Below, piece after piece: positions 1 through 10,900 of a DNA stretch of 64,000 bases (position 1 is the first letter of the stretch; every line of letters begins with the position of its first letter). Position numbers and translations under genes: made by a program. The notes beneath the pieces are model-generated. The model was given only the letters and a program-made list of their open reading frames with translations, had not been told where the DNA came from and did not search any database. This stretch comes from Dactylorhiza incarnata. Taxonomy: Eukaryota; Streptophyta; Magnoliopsida; Asparagales; Orchidaceae. The stretch covers positions 1,798,001 to 1,862,000 of the forward strand of contig JAWHQI010000013.1 of NCBI GenBank assembly GCA_033032865.1. The letters run 5' to 3'.

Positions 1-290
1 TATCGATCAAATCTTAGAACGCCTTTCAGTTCACTCCTACTATTGTTTTCTCGATGGCTTGTCGGGATATTTTCAAATCCCTATTTCGCTTATCGAAGGA
101 TGTCATTTGGCACCTTCGCTTATCGAAGGATGTCATTTGGTCTTTGTAATGCGCCGATGACATTGCAAAAATGTATGTTTGCGATACAAGTGTCGAACGA
201 CCCCAAATTTAAAAAAAAGGTCTTATGGATTTGGCTTTACCTAATGAGTTGTGTTGATGGCTTTCTCCATGTAGTAGCTTAGGTGATACA
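1..290 (+). pseudogene. Ty3/gypsy reverse transcriptase fragment (decayed)
   Basis: Reading across this stretch gives the gypsy RT palm segment that follows the first catalytic Asp: residues like FLDG, then FQIP, then FAYRRMSFGLCNAP followed by LQKCM. In intact elements this is the block just upstream of the Y-x-D-D motif. The catalytic YxDD itself is not present here. A 26-bp segment (85-110) is repeated exactly at 115-140 with a 30-bp period, so the FAYRRMSFG block occurs twice in frame. The fragment is cut by the window start and loses similarity after about 190. It is a relic with no coding value. The clade cannot be assigned. Confidence 0.65.
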
Positions 291-467
291 GATGATAGTT
301 TTACCGTTGTTATGTTTAGTGTGTGGTGAATCAGATATATGTATATATATATCAGTTTAGATAATTATACCGAGTTTGTAATCCTAGCATAGTCGAATCC
401 TACCAAAGTATGCAAACCAGGAACGCGGAGTTTTATGAGCTTTATCCTGAAGGTAAATAGTATAAAC

Positions 468-680
468 TCATTAACATATAATCAACTCTTCTATGGAGGT
501 TATATGTTAGTGAAACAGATAAAAGTTACCACTTACATAAGCCTTTGTAAAACCCATCAACATATAATCGACTCCCACACGAAGGTTATATGTTAGTGGA
601 ACAGATAAAAAATTCAAATTAATAGTGTAAATCAACGAACATATAACCAACTCCCATACGAAGGTTATATGTTAATGGTA
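468..680. repeat. Three diverged ~85-bp tandem copies with inverted ends
   Basis: Three copies begin near 469, 554 and 634. Each contains AACATATAA, about 20 bp of spacer, then GGTTATATGTTA, so each copy can fold into a small hairpin. The copies differ by several substitutions. No protein is read from them. The rest of 290-760 shows nothing else that I recognise. Confidence 0.6.
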
Positions 681-763
681 CATGTATATATGTGTTTCAA
701 TGCAAATTATGCGTATGCAAGCCATGCATAACAAGTTCTAACGACTCGTTGCATCTCTCTATA

Positions 764-1436
764 TTGACATAGTTTTACCGCTTCTCTTCCAGCAGGGTAG
801 CAAACCCCGCGAGCTTCACCGATGTGGCTGTCATAACAGAGCCCGGTCCTGCCACTTTTGGGTGTGGACGTATAGCACTACCCAAACCACAACATACAAC
901 CACGTATACTCTTGGATGTGAGCAACATCTGACAATTACGAAATTCGTCTATCCAGTGGAGGGACCCTCCAGGAAATAATAAATAACCTCCTAAAGTTCA
1001 CACACTCCCTAGTGCCCCATGAGTCGTCAAACATACCATTCCTATAGGAATAGTCCATGGGCATGACTGACCTGCCACAGTAATCACTTAAAATAGTTCA
1101 CCAGTTTGCACCTTATGTTGACATAGCTTGACCGCTTCTTTTCCAGTAGGGTAACAAACCCCACGGTCCTGACCGATGTGGCCGTCAGTGACAGTGGCTG
1201 GTCCTGCCGCTTCTGGGTGTGGATGTACCACACTACACAGGCCCTAACATACAATCTCGTGTACTCTCAGACGTAGTAGGTGTCCAGCAATAACTGAATT
1301 TGGCCAACTAGCGGAGGGACCCAGCGGGGCATATAAGATACAACCGAGCACCCGAGATGCACACCTCCCTGTCTCCTAGAGTCGTCAACCATCCCGTACT
1401 GGTACGTACGGGTCTATGGGCATGACCGACCCGCCA
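764..1436. repeat. ~355-bp sequence in two diverged tandem copies
   Basis: Copy 1 starts at TTGACATAG near 764 and ends at about 1077. Copy 2 starts at 1118 and ends at about 1436. Landmarks in the same order in both are an ACCGCTTCT block, GGGTA/AACAAACCCC, ACCGATGTGGC, GGTCCTGCC, GGGTGTGGA and GGGCATGAC at the end. Divergence is roughly a quarter of positions by eye, so the duplication is old. It may be part of a decayed LTR or 3' UTR of the gypsy relic to the left. Confidence 0.7.
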
Positions 1437-1544
1437 TTTTTCCACCATAGTTCTTTAAGACTGCATGATTTTTATTTTAAATAGGTCATACTGATAGATG
1501 TTATGTCAAATCAAAACATACTTCACTATTTGCAATCATTAAAG

Positions 1545-1802
1545 TAATTCTCAATAAGCACGCGAAATTTATTTTGATTAGTTTACCACAAATGGAGTTT
1601 TGAAAACGAGAATACAATCCCAATACAACAAAGTGGCTTAAACCCGGAGTTGAAATTATTAATGAAATCCTCAATCTGCACACAAAATTCCATTTACCTT
1701 GAATGAAATTTTGAAAATGAGAATTTAATCCCAATAAAACAATGAGACTTAAACCCGGGGTTCCAATTATTAATTAAATCCTCAATCAGCACACAAAATT
1801 CC
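1545..1802. repeat. ~110-bp imperfect tandem repeat
   Basis: The phrase CTCAAT-GCACACAAAATTCC recurs near 1671 and 1780, with a more diverged version near 1550. Each is preceded by a block containing TTTTGAAAA, GAGAAT, AATCCCAATA and CTTAAACCCGG. The repeat is AT-rich and noncoding. It ends exactly where the copia LTR fragment starts. Confidence 0.6.
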
Positions 1803-1910
1803 TGAAAGTGCACAATATGCCTTTGAGTATTCTCTAGATGGGGGGGGGGGGGGATGAATAGAGTTTTAAAACTTTTTCCCTAATATGCACATACACTAAA
1901 ACTACCAAGT
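1803..1910 (-). mobile_element. Fragment of an LTR related to copia element C
   Basis: Starting at TGAAAGTGCACA, this matches the terminal ~100 bp of the LTRs at 20192 and 26507, including CTCTAGA, a G-run and GAATAGA. Here the G-run is 14 long. The element is in minus orientation. The fragment is cut at 1911 by the 3' LTR of copia D, so D landed in an older C-type LTR. The other part of that LTR would lie beyond the right side of the stack and is not in the window. Confidence 0.65.
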
Positions 1911-3174
1911 TGTTAAAATTTCAGACATGGATCGAAGACAACAGCAGAAGACTTCAATTCAATTCAAAACAGTTAACCAATGACCATGAAGGACACCAGA
2001 ATCTCAATTGACTACAATCTTATTATAATGTGTTGCATACATGGCGAGACATGATTTATAAGAGCAAACTTTGATGAGAAGACAAGCAACACAAGTATCT
2101 GGTGGACAGAAAACTGAGACCGCCCGAACTCAGTAAGATCGTCGGCTTCCCTGAGACCGCGCGAACAGGATAGGTCGCCGACCTGTAAACTGCCAGACCG
2201 CTCAAAGCTCAGACTGCACGAACTGCTCTTTATTGCAACTGCTGAAAACAACTGTTCACACTTCTTGATCGCCCAGACCGCATGGTCTCAAGAGCACAGA
2301 AGTAACCCGCGAACACTTGATGAAGAATTGCTCACTGCTGCAAGACCGCACTCAAGACCGCCAGACAACTTTAGGCCGCCTGATCAACTAAGTCTGCTAC
2401 AAACAGACCAAGAACTTCTAAACACAGACCACATAGACATACTACTGGAGAACTGGTTTATTCAAAGCTAAAAAGAAGGAAGAATGCTGACGAATTTTCC
2501 TGGACGCCTAACCTGCGAACACAACAAACAGTCAACAACTTTCAGATAACGCGACCTCAAACAAGAGATCAGCACAATCAATCCAAACTTTAGTTCTTAC
2601 ATTTCTTGCATATGAATGGCCACCCTGCCCCTCTATTTATAGGCAAACGAACGGATGTCATCACCGCCACAGAGGGATATGGTCACCTTCCTTATTGAAG
2701 CACCCAATCTTCAGAACCAGACTGCGTGGTCTCTATAAGACTTTATTACACTTAAGTAAAACTGTCCAAGCAAGAAAGCTTGCCAAGAAAAAATCGGCAG
2801 ACCGCCCGGTCTCTTTTAAGAATAGACATATAAGCATCTGACCTATCAAGAACAGAGCGCCAGAGACGAACTCATACAACCCGCCCGGTCTCTTATAAGA
2901 TCAGAACCACATGAACACACTGGCCTTTCACAGGTGACCGCCAGTGCGAACTCATGCAGACCGCAGTACAGACCGCTGAAGCAAAACATGTATCAGACCG
3001 CCCGGTCTTAACCCGAACAGAAATACTTTGGCACAATGACAAACCAAACACAGGTCGCCAACACCAGAGATGCGGGGTCTCAACAGCCAAGTCGCCACAC
3101 TGAGAGCGCACGGGCTCCGTAGTCTCCATAATCAGACCACCCGGACAGTGCACTTCCACTTCAAAAATTTAACA
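1911..3174 (-). repeat. 3' LTR of copia D
   Basis: On the minus strand it begins TGTTAAATTTTTGAAG and ends TTTTAACA, following a polypurine tract. Its left ~600 bp matches the partial 5' LTR at 31202-31801. It is studded with AGACCGC and its complement, including near-palindromes of the form AGACCGCCCGGTCT at about 2797 and 2996. The same motif is dense in the related LTRs G and F and in gypsy H. Confidence 0.85.
2634..2641 (-). promoter_or_regulatory. TATA box of the D LTR
   Basis: On the minus strand the sequence reads CCTATAAATAGAGGGG. The context CCTATAAATAGGGG recurs in LTR F (62666) and gypsy H (38657). The position, about 530 bp into the LTR from its U3 end, fits an LTR promoter. The transcription start was not determined. 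Confidence 0.6.
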
Positions 3175-3184
3175 CTCCCCCTTG
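3175..3184 (-). other. Polypurine tract of copia D
   Basis: On the minus strand CAAGGGGGAG lies immediately upstream of the 3' LTR start TGTTAAAT. This is the expected plus-strand primer position and fixes the inner edge of the 3' LTR. Confidence 0.75.
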
Positions 3185-3740
3185 AAGTGGGAAGTGGAAG
3201 TCAGCCCAAGTAAACTCCTCCACCAAACAAACGGTCCCTTCGACAACAACTTCATAAAGATATCTGTGACATTATCCTTGATCTGCATATGCTCAACCAT
3301 AATAGACCCCTCCAACACATTCTCCCGAATGAAATGATGTTGAATCTCTATGTGCTTGGTTCGCGCATGACAAACTGGATTGTTCACCAGTTTGAGGGAA
3401 CTCTCATTGTCACCATGAAGCAGAGTAGTACCTCGCACCACCCTATGAATGTCCTCCATAAGCCTCCTAAGCCAGATGGATTTCTTAGCTGCCAAAGTCA
3501 AAGCTTTGTACTCCACTTCCGTAGTGGAGACAGACACAAAATATTACTTCTTGCTGCACCATGATATAGTTATAGAGCCCGTCATAAAGATGTATCCAGA
3601 AGTCGATCTCCAATCATCTGAATCCCCTCCATAATCAGCATCCATGTATTCATGCAAGCAAAAGCCTGAGTTCTTCCCATAGAAGAGACCCAAATCTGAG
3701 GTGAACTTTTTAGATTTCAAAATGCTCCTAGCCGCCATAA
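3185..3740 (-). pseudogene. Copia D RNase H domain
   Basis: The minus-strand product contains the copia RNase H signature: DADYGGDSDDWRSTSGYIF, then WCSKK, then STTEVEYKAL, an LLHGDNESSLKL block and HARTKHIEIQHHFIRE near the C-terminus. An in-frame TAA at 3544-3546 falls right after WCSKK, where functional copia proteins have Gln. The enzyme would remove template RNA during reverse transcription. It is the last domain before the polypurine tract, as expected for Ty1/copia. It is broken by the stop and by loss of continuity with the RT to its right. Confidence 0.8.
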
Positions 3741-3958
3741 GTTGAGGTTTTTCGAGGCTCCACCATAACCTGACTCACTCGGCCAACCACATAAGAGCTA
3801 TTTGGCCTCATGATCGCCAAGTAAATCAAACTTCCGACCAAATCCAAAAACACCAAAGGATCAGAAAGAACCTATCCCTCATCATGTCGAAGTGTTATGC
3901 CATCCTCCAGTGGAGTAGAGCTGCTCTTCCCACCTTCCATGCTGAATCACTTCACAAT

Positions 3959-4739
3959 TTATTCTGCATTTCCCTTTTGGGATACAATCAAACTGCCCTC
4001 TTTACTCTCCACTTTGAGTCCAAGGAAATGGTGGAGATCCCCCAAGTCCTTCATCTCAAATCTGATAGCTAACTCAGCTCGAAGTCTAGCTACCTCCACC
4101 TCAGAATTTCCTGTGACGATCATATCGTCAACATAAAGCAATACCAAGACTTCAAGCTCCCCCGTCTTCTTTACGAACAAGCTTGAATCAGAATCAGAAG
4201 CTCCGTATAACTGGAGGTATTCTGCTATCTTGCCATACCACGCCCGAGGAGCTTGCTTCAAGCTGTAAAGATCCTTCTTGAGCTTACACACATATCTTGG
4301 GTCCAGGAGGTTGTTCCATGAAGATATCCTTGTCAATGTCAATATATAAGAAAGCATTCTATACATCGAGTTGCCAAATCTTCCATCCTTGGCAAGCTGC
4401 CAACGCGATCACCACCCGAACCGAAGTCATTTTGGCAACATGGCTGAAAGTTTCTTCATAATCCTCCCCATACTTCTGAGAGAATCCTCGAGCTACAAGG
4501 CGAGTTTTGTATTGCTCAATGCTACCATCAGCCTTCTTCTTCAACTTGAAAATCCACTTGCAAGTCACCGGAGTAACTCTCTCAACCTTAGGCACCAAGT
4601 CCCAAGTCTCATTCTTTCTGAGGGCAGCCATCTCTTCATCCATGTCCTCTTCCCACTCCTTGACTCCAATGGTGTTTCCAAAGCAAGATGTCTCTCTCTC
4701 ATCTAGGGGACCTGCGATGAAACATGAGACGAAGCTCAC
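3959..4739 (-). pseudogene. Copia D reverse transcriptase
   Basis: Two adjoining minus-strand frames give the copia-type RT (RVT_2 family). The first covers the N-terminal part (KEWEEDMDEEMAALRKNETWDLV, CKWIFKLK, LVARGFSQKYGEDYEETFSHVAKMTSVR). The second covers the palm, with LKQAPRAWYGKI, the catalytic YVDDMIVTG and DLGDLHHFLGLKV. The frame changes near 4360. The active-site aspartates are present, but the stops and frame change make it nonfunctional. RT lies downstream of integrase in the coding direction, which separates copia from gypsy. Confidence 0.85.
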
Positions 4740-5019
4740 TAAGTTCCCCCCATATACTAATCTGGTGGAATGATGGTCATTTTGGACCTCCTCAGATCTT
4801 TACTCTGATCCACCTCTTCAGCTACTTGTTCTAAACTAGCTCTCCTTCCAGGCATATTTGTAGCGTCGCTCCCCTACTTCTAGAACCTGAAGCACCTGAT
4901 CAAGAGCTAGAAGCAACTCGATCACCTTAAGAAATAGGTAACTCCACCAGAACCTCCCTAGTATCTTCTTCAAGTTCACCATCTAGCCTGCTTTCTTGTA
5001 GCTCAATAGAAGAGCTACT

Positions 5020-5712
5020 CTAGTATGATGTCAACTCATCGAATACCACATCCCTTGAGACCACAGCTCTCCATGTCTCTGGATGCATGCTTCTCCAACC
5101 CTTCTTCCGGTCATCATAACCAACGAAGACTAGCTTCCTTGCTTTCACATATAGATTCATTCTGAGGGCATCAGGAACATGCACGTAGCAGGTAGATCCG
5201 AACACTCAAAGGTGTTTCACCGTAGGCTTAATATTGAACATAAACTCATGAGGGGTCTTCATGTTGATTAGACTTAAAGGCATCTGATTGATGACATAAG
5301 TTGCACAAGACATTCCCTCTACCCAGAAGGACTTTGGGATATTCTTGGCATGAAGCCAACATTTGTAGGACTCCGTCAGATGACCAATCTTTTGCGCTAC
5401 AACTCCATTCTGTTGTGGAGTATGAGCACAAGAGAGCTCTCTCCGGATGCCATGCTTTCTGCAGAAGTTAAATAACGCATTTGAGGTGAATTTCCTTCCA
5501 TTATCGGTTATGAACTTCTTGAACCGTAGGTTAAGCCAACCTTCCACCAGCTCCTTGAACTCCACAAACCTTTCAAAGGCTTCCGACTTTTCCTTCAAAC
5601 AATATACCCAAGTATATCTAGTGAAGTCATCAGTAAGGACCAATATATACTTGTTGCCTCCAAGACTGACAGTTGCGGTAGGTCCAAACAGATCACTGTG
5701 AATACACTCCAA
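5020..5712 (-). pseudogene. Copia D integrase core
   Basis: This minus-strand stretch encodes the rve-type integrase core. The first catalytic Asp is in HSDLFGP and the second in ITDNGRKF. The TPQQNGV block that precedes the third catalytic residue is present. After it the sequence reads VAQK, where copia integrases have A-E-R-K, so the catalytic Glu appears to be Gln. An in-frame TGA lies at the KHL/VFGSTCYVHV junction near 5206. The downstream segment carries the usual FVGYDDRKKGWR and VVSRDVVFDE patches. Strand-transfer activity would be lost. Confidence 0.85.
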
Positions 5713-6266
5713 TGGTGCTTTACATCTTCTTTATGATTTGTCAAATGGAAGGCGATGAGCCTTACCATATTGGCAACCTGCACAAACGTGACCTTCACCG
5801 AAGGATGACAAACTAGGTAGACCTCTTACTTGGCCTCTCCCCGCCATAGCTTTCAACTTGTCCATCCTAATGTGCCGAAGTCTTTCAGGCCAGATAACAT
5901 CGCTATCATTAGTCCTCATCTTATCAACATACGAACTTGTATATAACGCAAACAAGTCCTTCACCCTTCTTCCAACATGAGTGACTTCATCCTTCACCAC
6001 TAACACGTTTCGAAGAAACTTCACTTCTGTTGGACCAAACAGAGCATGATAGCCAGCATCAACAATGTTGGTCACCGAGGAGAGGTTTTTCTTCATCCGT
6101 GGAACATGATAGACACTCTTCAACGTAAGAGGACCTCTATCTCTGTTCAAAGAAACTACACCCTCCTTCTCAACAGCATGAACATTATCATCAGCAGTAA
6201 TGATAGCATCATTACTTGTGTATGCTTGCAAAGAAGAGAACTTCGACTCGTCTCCAGTTAGGTGAT
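5713..6266 (-). pseudogene. Copia D protease tail and GAG-pre-integrase region
   Basis: The minus-strand frame begins at HLTGDESKF, which in copia follows the protease active site, and continues through YHVPRMKKNLSSV to the zinc-binding pre-integrase segment (RLRHIRMDKLKAM, CAGCQYGKAHRLPF). The protease active-site DSG lies on the other side of chromovirus A, at the end of the gag part near 29001. The GTGAT target duplication (6262-6266 and 28996-29000) marks the split. An in-frame TAA separates this part from the integrase. Confidence 0.8.
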
Positions 6267-7451
6267 TGATGGCGACGGCCTCCACGACGGCCCACTTGGT
6301 GATGAAGATGACGTCCATGGCGCACTTGGTGATCATGGGATTGTGGCAGAATATGATGATGTTGAACCGTCGGCCAAAGAGTTGCGGCGTCGCAGCGGTC
6401 ACGACTACAATCTTCGCCCATGCAACAAGAATTTAATTTAGTTTATTTTGCTAGTTTATGGTCTGCAAATATATATTTATGTGGTTTGCATTTAATTAGT
6501 TTATTTCTGTCATTTTGAATTTGTGGTGTGCGTTTAGCCACTATTATGGGTTGCTATTAAACTTTTGGATGTACGCCTTATATAAGGCCAAAAACTCTAC
6601 CTATGTTATTAGAATTTGATGAAATTGAAAATTATAATTTTCCCGCCAAAACCTAAACTTCTCTCTCCCTCTTCCTCTCTCATTGTCGCTGCCCTTAAGG
6701 GTTTCCCCTGCTTCTAAGGTTCGGCCGCCCCCCTTCTTTCTCTCATTCCTTCCTCCATATTCTCTCCTCCACACTATTCCTCCACCACCTTTCATCTCTC
6801 TATTTCTCCTTTCATTCACGGCTCCAAAAATTCTCGTGCAAGAAGGAAAGGCTTTGGTGACCTTCTACGGCGTGAAGCGGGGAAGACGAACGTGTTCTTC
6901 ATCTTTGGTGCGCTTCCCGTAGATCTTGACGGAAGGCGATCATTTCTTTTGAATCCAACATCTCGGATCTACTTTTCCGTTAGGGGTAACGAAAATTACT
7001 ACTCAAGAGATCTTCCTTTATTTGATAGTCATGTGGTGGACGATTTTTGCGTGGATTTTCGAAGCTTTAATTATCACGGTAATTTTTATAATCGATCTGT
7101 GGTTTTCGTTTGGTTTTTCGATAACTCTCGAGAGGATTGACGACCCTCGCTCTTTTTCTAGTTGGGATAGATCCTACCACTTTCGAATCATGCTTTTCTT
7201 TGGTGGATCTGTTTTGGTACAACTCCAAGCTCGTCGGAATCAATATTATTCCTTTTAGCCGGAGCGGATTTTGGCCTATAGCCATTCCCCAAACCAAGTG
7301 CGGTGTGGCTACCCGTCCATTAGCGCGAAAGATAAATAAAAATAATTTGTGACTGCTGCGTTTCGTTAGCGTGTGGTAAAGAGGGCGTAGAACGTAACGA
7401 GAGTCGTTGTTTCGTCGTCCGTGTAGGATCGATTTGGTCGGGCATACATCA
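6267..7451 (+). repeat. 5' LTR of chromovirus A
   Basis: It begins TGATGGCGACGG and ends CATACATCA, directly before the primer-binding site. The same ends occur at 12524 and 28995. Pyrimidine-rich sequence at 6660-6810 follows the TATA palindrome and resembles a transcribed leader. The open frames seen inside are repeated in the 3' LTR and carry no recognisable protein. Confidence 0.85.
6575..6588. promoter_or_regulatory. Palindromic TATA element in the LTR of A
   Basis: GCCTTATATAAGGC is a perfect 14-bp palindrome and recurs in the 3' LTR copy at 19874-19887. It is the only good TATA candidate in the LTR. Because it is self-complementary, the core element reads the same on both strands. Confidence 0.55.
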
Positions 7452-7452
7452 A

Positions 7453-7470
7453 TTTGATATCAAAGCTAGG
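7453..7470 (+). other. Primer-binding site of chromovirus A (iMet type, diverged)
   Basis: TTTGATATCAAAGCTAGG lies one base after the LTR end. Chromoviruses usually have TGGTATCAGAGC here, complementary to initiator tRNA-Met. The sequence differs from that by a few substitutions, in keeping with an old copy. Confidence 0.6.
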
Positions 7471-7803
7471 TTCGTGTCAATTTCTAAATTAACGCATTCC
7501 TTAGGAATTTCGTTGAACGACGGCACTCACAATTTTCACACGATTTGGCACTCAAAATTTAAAAATAAAATTTCGCCGGTCTGCGAATAGCGGTCTAAAA
7601 TTCTCATTTTTAGCGAAATTCAAAAAAAAAATATTGAAATTCTACTTAATCCAAAAAAAATTCTACTTACCTAGGTTATTAGGCGGGAATAAAATTATCT
7701 CTCGTAAAAATTTTATTCTGATCTAAAATTCTGGTCTGCATTTAGTAAAAACAAAAACAAAAATTTTGCAGAAAAAATACAATAAAAATCAGTTGTCCTG
7801 TTC

Positions 7804-8830
7804 ATGCGCACTAGACTTGGCACGGAGTATCTCCCAACCACTTCTACCATGGCAGACGACCATGATGACGAGCACGCTCCGGCAACGATTGTGGAGCTTC
7901 GGGACGAGTTTAACGCTAAGTTCGATGCACTCACACAGTTAATACAAGGGTTAGCACTAAATCAAGCGGCACCTCGAAATCCCGCTACCAACCAACGAGA
8001 TGAGAGACCAAACCATCCCCGTAATCAGGATGATGAGCAAGCACCTCAAGCTCCTCATGAATTCGATGTAACTAGAGCCGTAAAAATTGATCTACCGTCA
8101 TATGATGGTATGGATGAACCCCAAGTATTTTTAGACTGGATCATGGAGATTGAGTGTTATTTTGAGTGGAAAAATCTGACGGACGGTGAGAAGGTGCGGG
8201 TTGCACGGATGAATCTTCTGGGTAGGGCCAAAATGTTCTGGTTGAACGAAGAGAGACGATTAGGTACCGTGAATGGAGCACCCCCAATTGGGTTGGCTGC
8301 CATGAAAGCACTCCTGTCAGACCAATATGTCCCTGCGTATCACAAAACCCAAATGTTCGACGAGATAGCCACCCATCGTCAGGGGGGGGGGGCAAATCGG
8401 TAGCGGAGTACATGGGACTCCTTAAAGATATGATGGTGCGGTGTGACATACGGGAAATGCCCGAAGTTACACTATCTCGTTTTCGTAAGTGACTCAACCC
8501 AGACATTCAAGGCAAGCTCTTGTGTTATGGTCATACGGACCTTAACACGACATTCAATGCTGCCTTAGACATAGAGAAGCACAACGCTTACAAGTTCAAG
8601 GGACGAGCATTCCAGAAGGGAAAGTCCCTTTTAGGAGCCCCACCTTCGTCCTCCATGAGGGACAAAGGAAGGTTTCGATCGACTGATTCGAATTCTGTAG
8701 TCATTACCGCTAGGAATATTAGGAATCCCACTGGTGAGAGAGTTCCAGTAGGACGGATTAATAAGACTAATGTCACATGTTATTCTTGCGGGATCCAAGG
8801 GCATTACTCAAGTGAGTGCCCCACTAAGAG
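7804..8830 (+). pseudogene. Chromovirus A gag
   Basis: Gag forms the capsid-like particle. The product starts with an acidic stretch, then a coiled region (VELRDEFNAKFDALTQLIQGLAL) and the retrotransposon gag core (DLPSYDGMDEPQVFLDWIMEIECYFEW, AKMFWLNEERR). Near the C-terminus is a zinc knuckle of the form C-x2-C-x4-H-x4-C (CYSCGIQGHYSSEC, about 8778-8819). A run of nine G near 8383-8391 shifts the frame after HRQGG. The continuation (VAEYMGLLKDM) is in another frame, and a stop follows at about 8490 before the zinc-knuckle frame. Two lesions therefore separate the core from the knuckle. Confidence 0.85.
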
Positions 8831-8984
8831 TAAACCACTAGCACTATTAGACTCCACGTCTGAACCCGCCGAGATCGTCTATGAAGCCGGCAATGAATCT
8901 GATGCTGAGCCGAGTGATATTGAAGATGAATCTTATATGATGGTTATGAGTTGTATTTTGTCCACACCGCGTGCGTCGGATGAG

Positions 8985-9308
8985 TATAATCGAATGAATA
9001 TCTTTTCGTTGAATTTTAAAAGCGGTGAGAAGTGGTGTATATTAATAATAGATAGCGGTAGTAGCATGAATGTCATTTCGGAGAATGCTATCACTCGTAT
9101 GCATTTAGTCACTGAACCGCACCCCCATCCATATAAAATAGCATGGGTAAACAAAACTTCTATTGCGGTCTCTAAATGTTATCTAGTGCCGCTTACGGTG
9201 AAGAGCTATATCGACAAGGTGTGGTGCGACGTCATCCCCATGGATGTTTGTCATGTACAACTAGGACGACCGTGGCTTTATGATTATGACGTGACCCATT
9301 TCGTATGA
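8985..9308 (+). pseudogene. Chromovirus A aspartic protease
   Basis: This follows gag in the same frame as the zinc knuckle. The active-site triad appears as IIDSGSSMNVIS, and the second conserved segment as VQLGRPWLYDYDV, matching the retropepsin ILGxPWL block. The frame ends in TGA at 9306-9308 and then continues in frame (YEFKFNGKTIVL), so the stop is an added lesion. In the intact element this protease would cut the Gag-Pol polyprotein. Confidence 0.8.
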
Positions 9309-9311
9309 GCC

Positions 9312-10900
9312 AACACATACGAGTTTAAGTTTAATGGTAAGACCATTGTCTTGAAACCCTCACTTCCTAAGGATCCGTCGATTGCCTCCAAAGACACAAT
9401 TGTGTCTGCGGAAAAGAAAACAATAGGCTTGATAAGTAGGAAGAAACTAGAGCGTGAGACCTTCTTGAATGGCGTCATCTATGCTTTAGTATGTCTACAA
9501 GCTAAGGATGATTCACAATCTTTAGAGAACCTACCGTTATCTCTGCGAACACTTTTGGAAGAGTATAAGGACGTCTATCTGGTGGACTTACCATCTAAGT
9601 TGCCACCCAAGAGGGAAATCCAACACGAGATTGATTTCATCCCGGGCTCGTTATTACCTAATCTTCCCCATTATTGGCTCAATCCCGCCACACATAATGA
9701 ATTACAATCTATAATTTCAGATTTATTAACAAAGGGATATATCCGCCATAGTAAGAGTCCATGTGCCGTCCCTGCACTTTTGGTCCAAAAAAAAAGATAA
9801 TTCTTGGAGATTGTGTGTAGACTACCGGGCCATAAATAAAATTACTGTTAAATATAGGTTTCCCATCCCACGTTTGGAGGATTTTTTAGATATGTTATCT
9901 GGAGCCACCATATTCTCAAATTTGGATCATAAAGGTGGTTACCACCAAATAAGGATACGGGAGGGAGACGAATGGAAAATGACATTTAAGTCTAAGGATG
10001 GGCTCTATGAATGGTTGGTGCTTGGAAAGGGGCTCACCAACGGACCGAGTACTTTCTCGCGGTTGATGAACCAAATATTTAACCCATATATGGGTAAATT
10101 TGTAGTGGTCTATTTCGATGACATCTTAGTATTTAGCCTCTCGCCGATGGACCATGAAGAACATTTGAGGATGATCCTTACAACATTGCGCCAAGAAACT
10201 TTATTTATTATTCTTAAAAAGTGCGCATTTGGTGTGACTTCCGTAGAGTTTCAAGGATACATAGTGAGTTCCGAAGGTATTCATGTTGACCCTAAAAAGG
10301 TCCAAGTTATTCGAGAATGGCCGGAACCTAAAAATATCCGGAAGGTTAGAAGTTTTCATGGATTGGCTACATTTTATCGAAGGTTTATTCGCAATTTTAG
10401 TAGTATCATGGCACCAATCACTGAATGGATGAAGAAGGGTGATTTTATTTGGACTAAAGCGGCCACTACTGCATTTCAAGCGATTAAGGAACGGATGTCC
10501 GATGCCCCGCTACTATGGTTGCCGGATTTTAGCAAGGTGTTTGAATTATCATGTGACGCATCGGGGATAGGAATCGGAGGAGTTTTAAGTCAAGAGGTAC
10601 ATCCGATAGGTTATTTTAGCGAGAAGCTTGTTGGACCGTAATTAAATTACTCCAATTATGATCGTGAGTTCTATGCCGTAATACGTTGTCTTCAACATTG
10701 GCGACACTATCTTATATCAAAAGAATTTGTAATCTTATTCGATCATGAGGCGCTAAAATTTGTAAACTCCCAAAGTAAAATCAGCCCTCGGCACGCCAAA
10801 TGGGTCTCGTACCTTCAGGAGTACACATTCATTATCAAGCACCTTAAGGGTACGTTAAATCGTGTGGCGGACGCTATTAGTCGTGTCACATTATTATTAT
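9312..10900 (+). pseudogene. Chromovirus A reverse transcriptase and RNase H
   Basis: The RT N-terminus runs from LLEEYKDVYLVDLP through [19 protein letters not shown] frame change occurs in an A-run near 9786. The palm then reads [29 protein letters not shown] and the catalytic [12 protein letters not shown]. RNase H follows with [17 protein letters not shown], a stop at about 10639, then YDREFYAVIRCLQHWRHYL, the FDHEALKF block and ADAISR. The catalytic YFDD and the first RNase H Asp are intact. The frameshift and stops inactivate it. Confidence 0.88.

Noticed and set aside
6892..7352. Open frames recurring at 27866-28841
   Set aside because: They are the LTR of chromovirus A and its duplicated parts.
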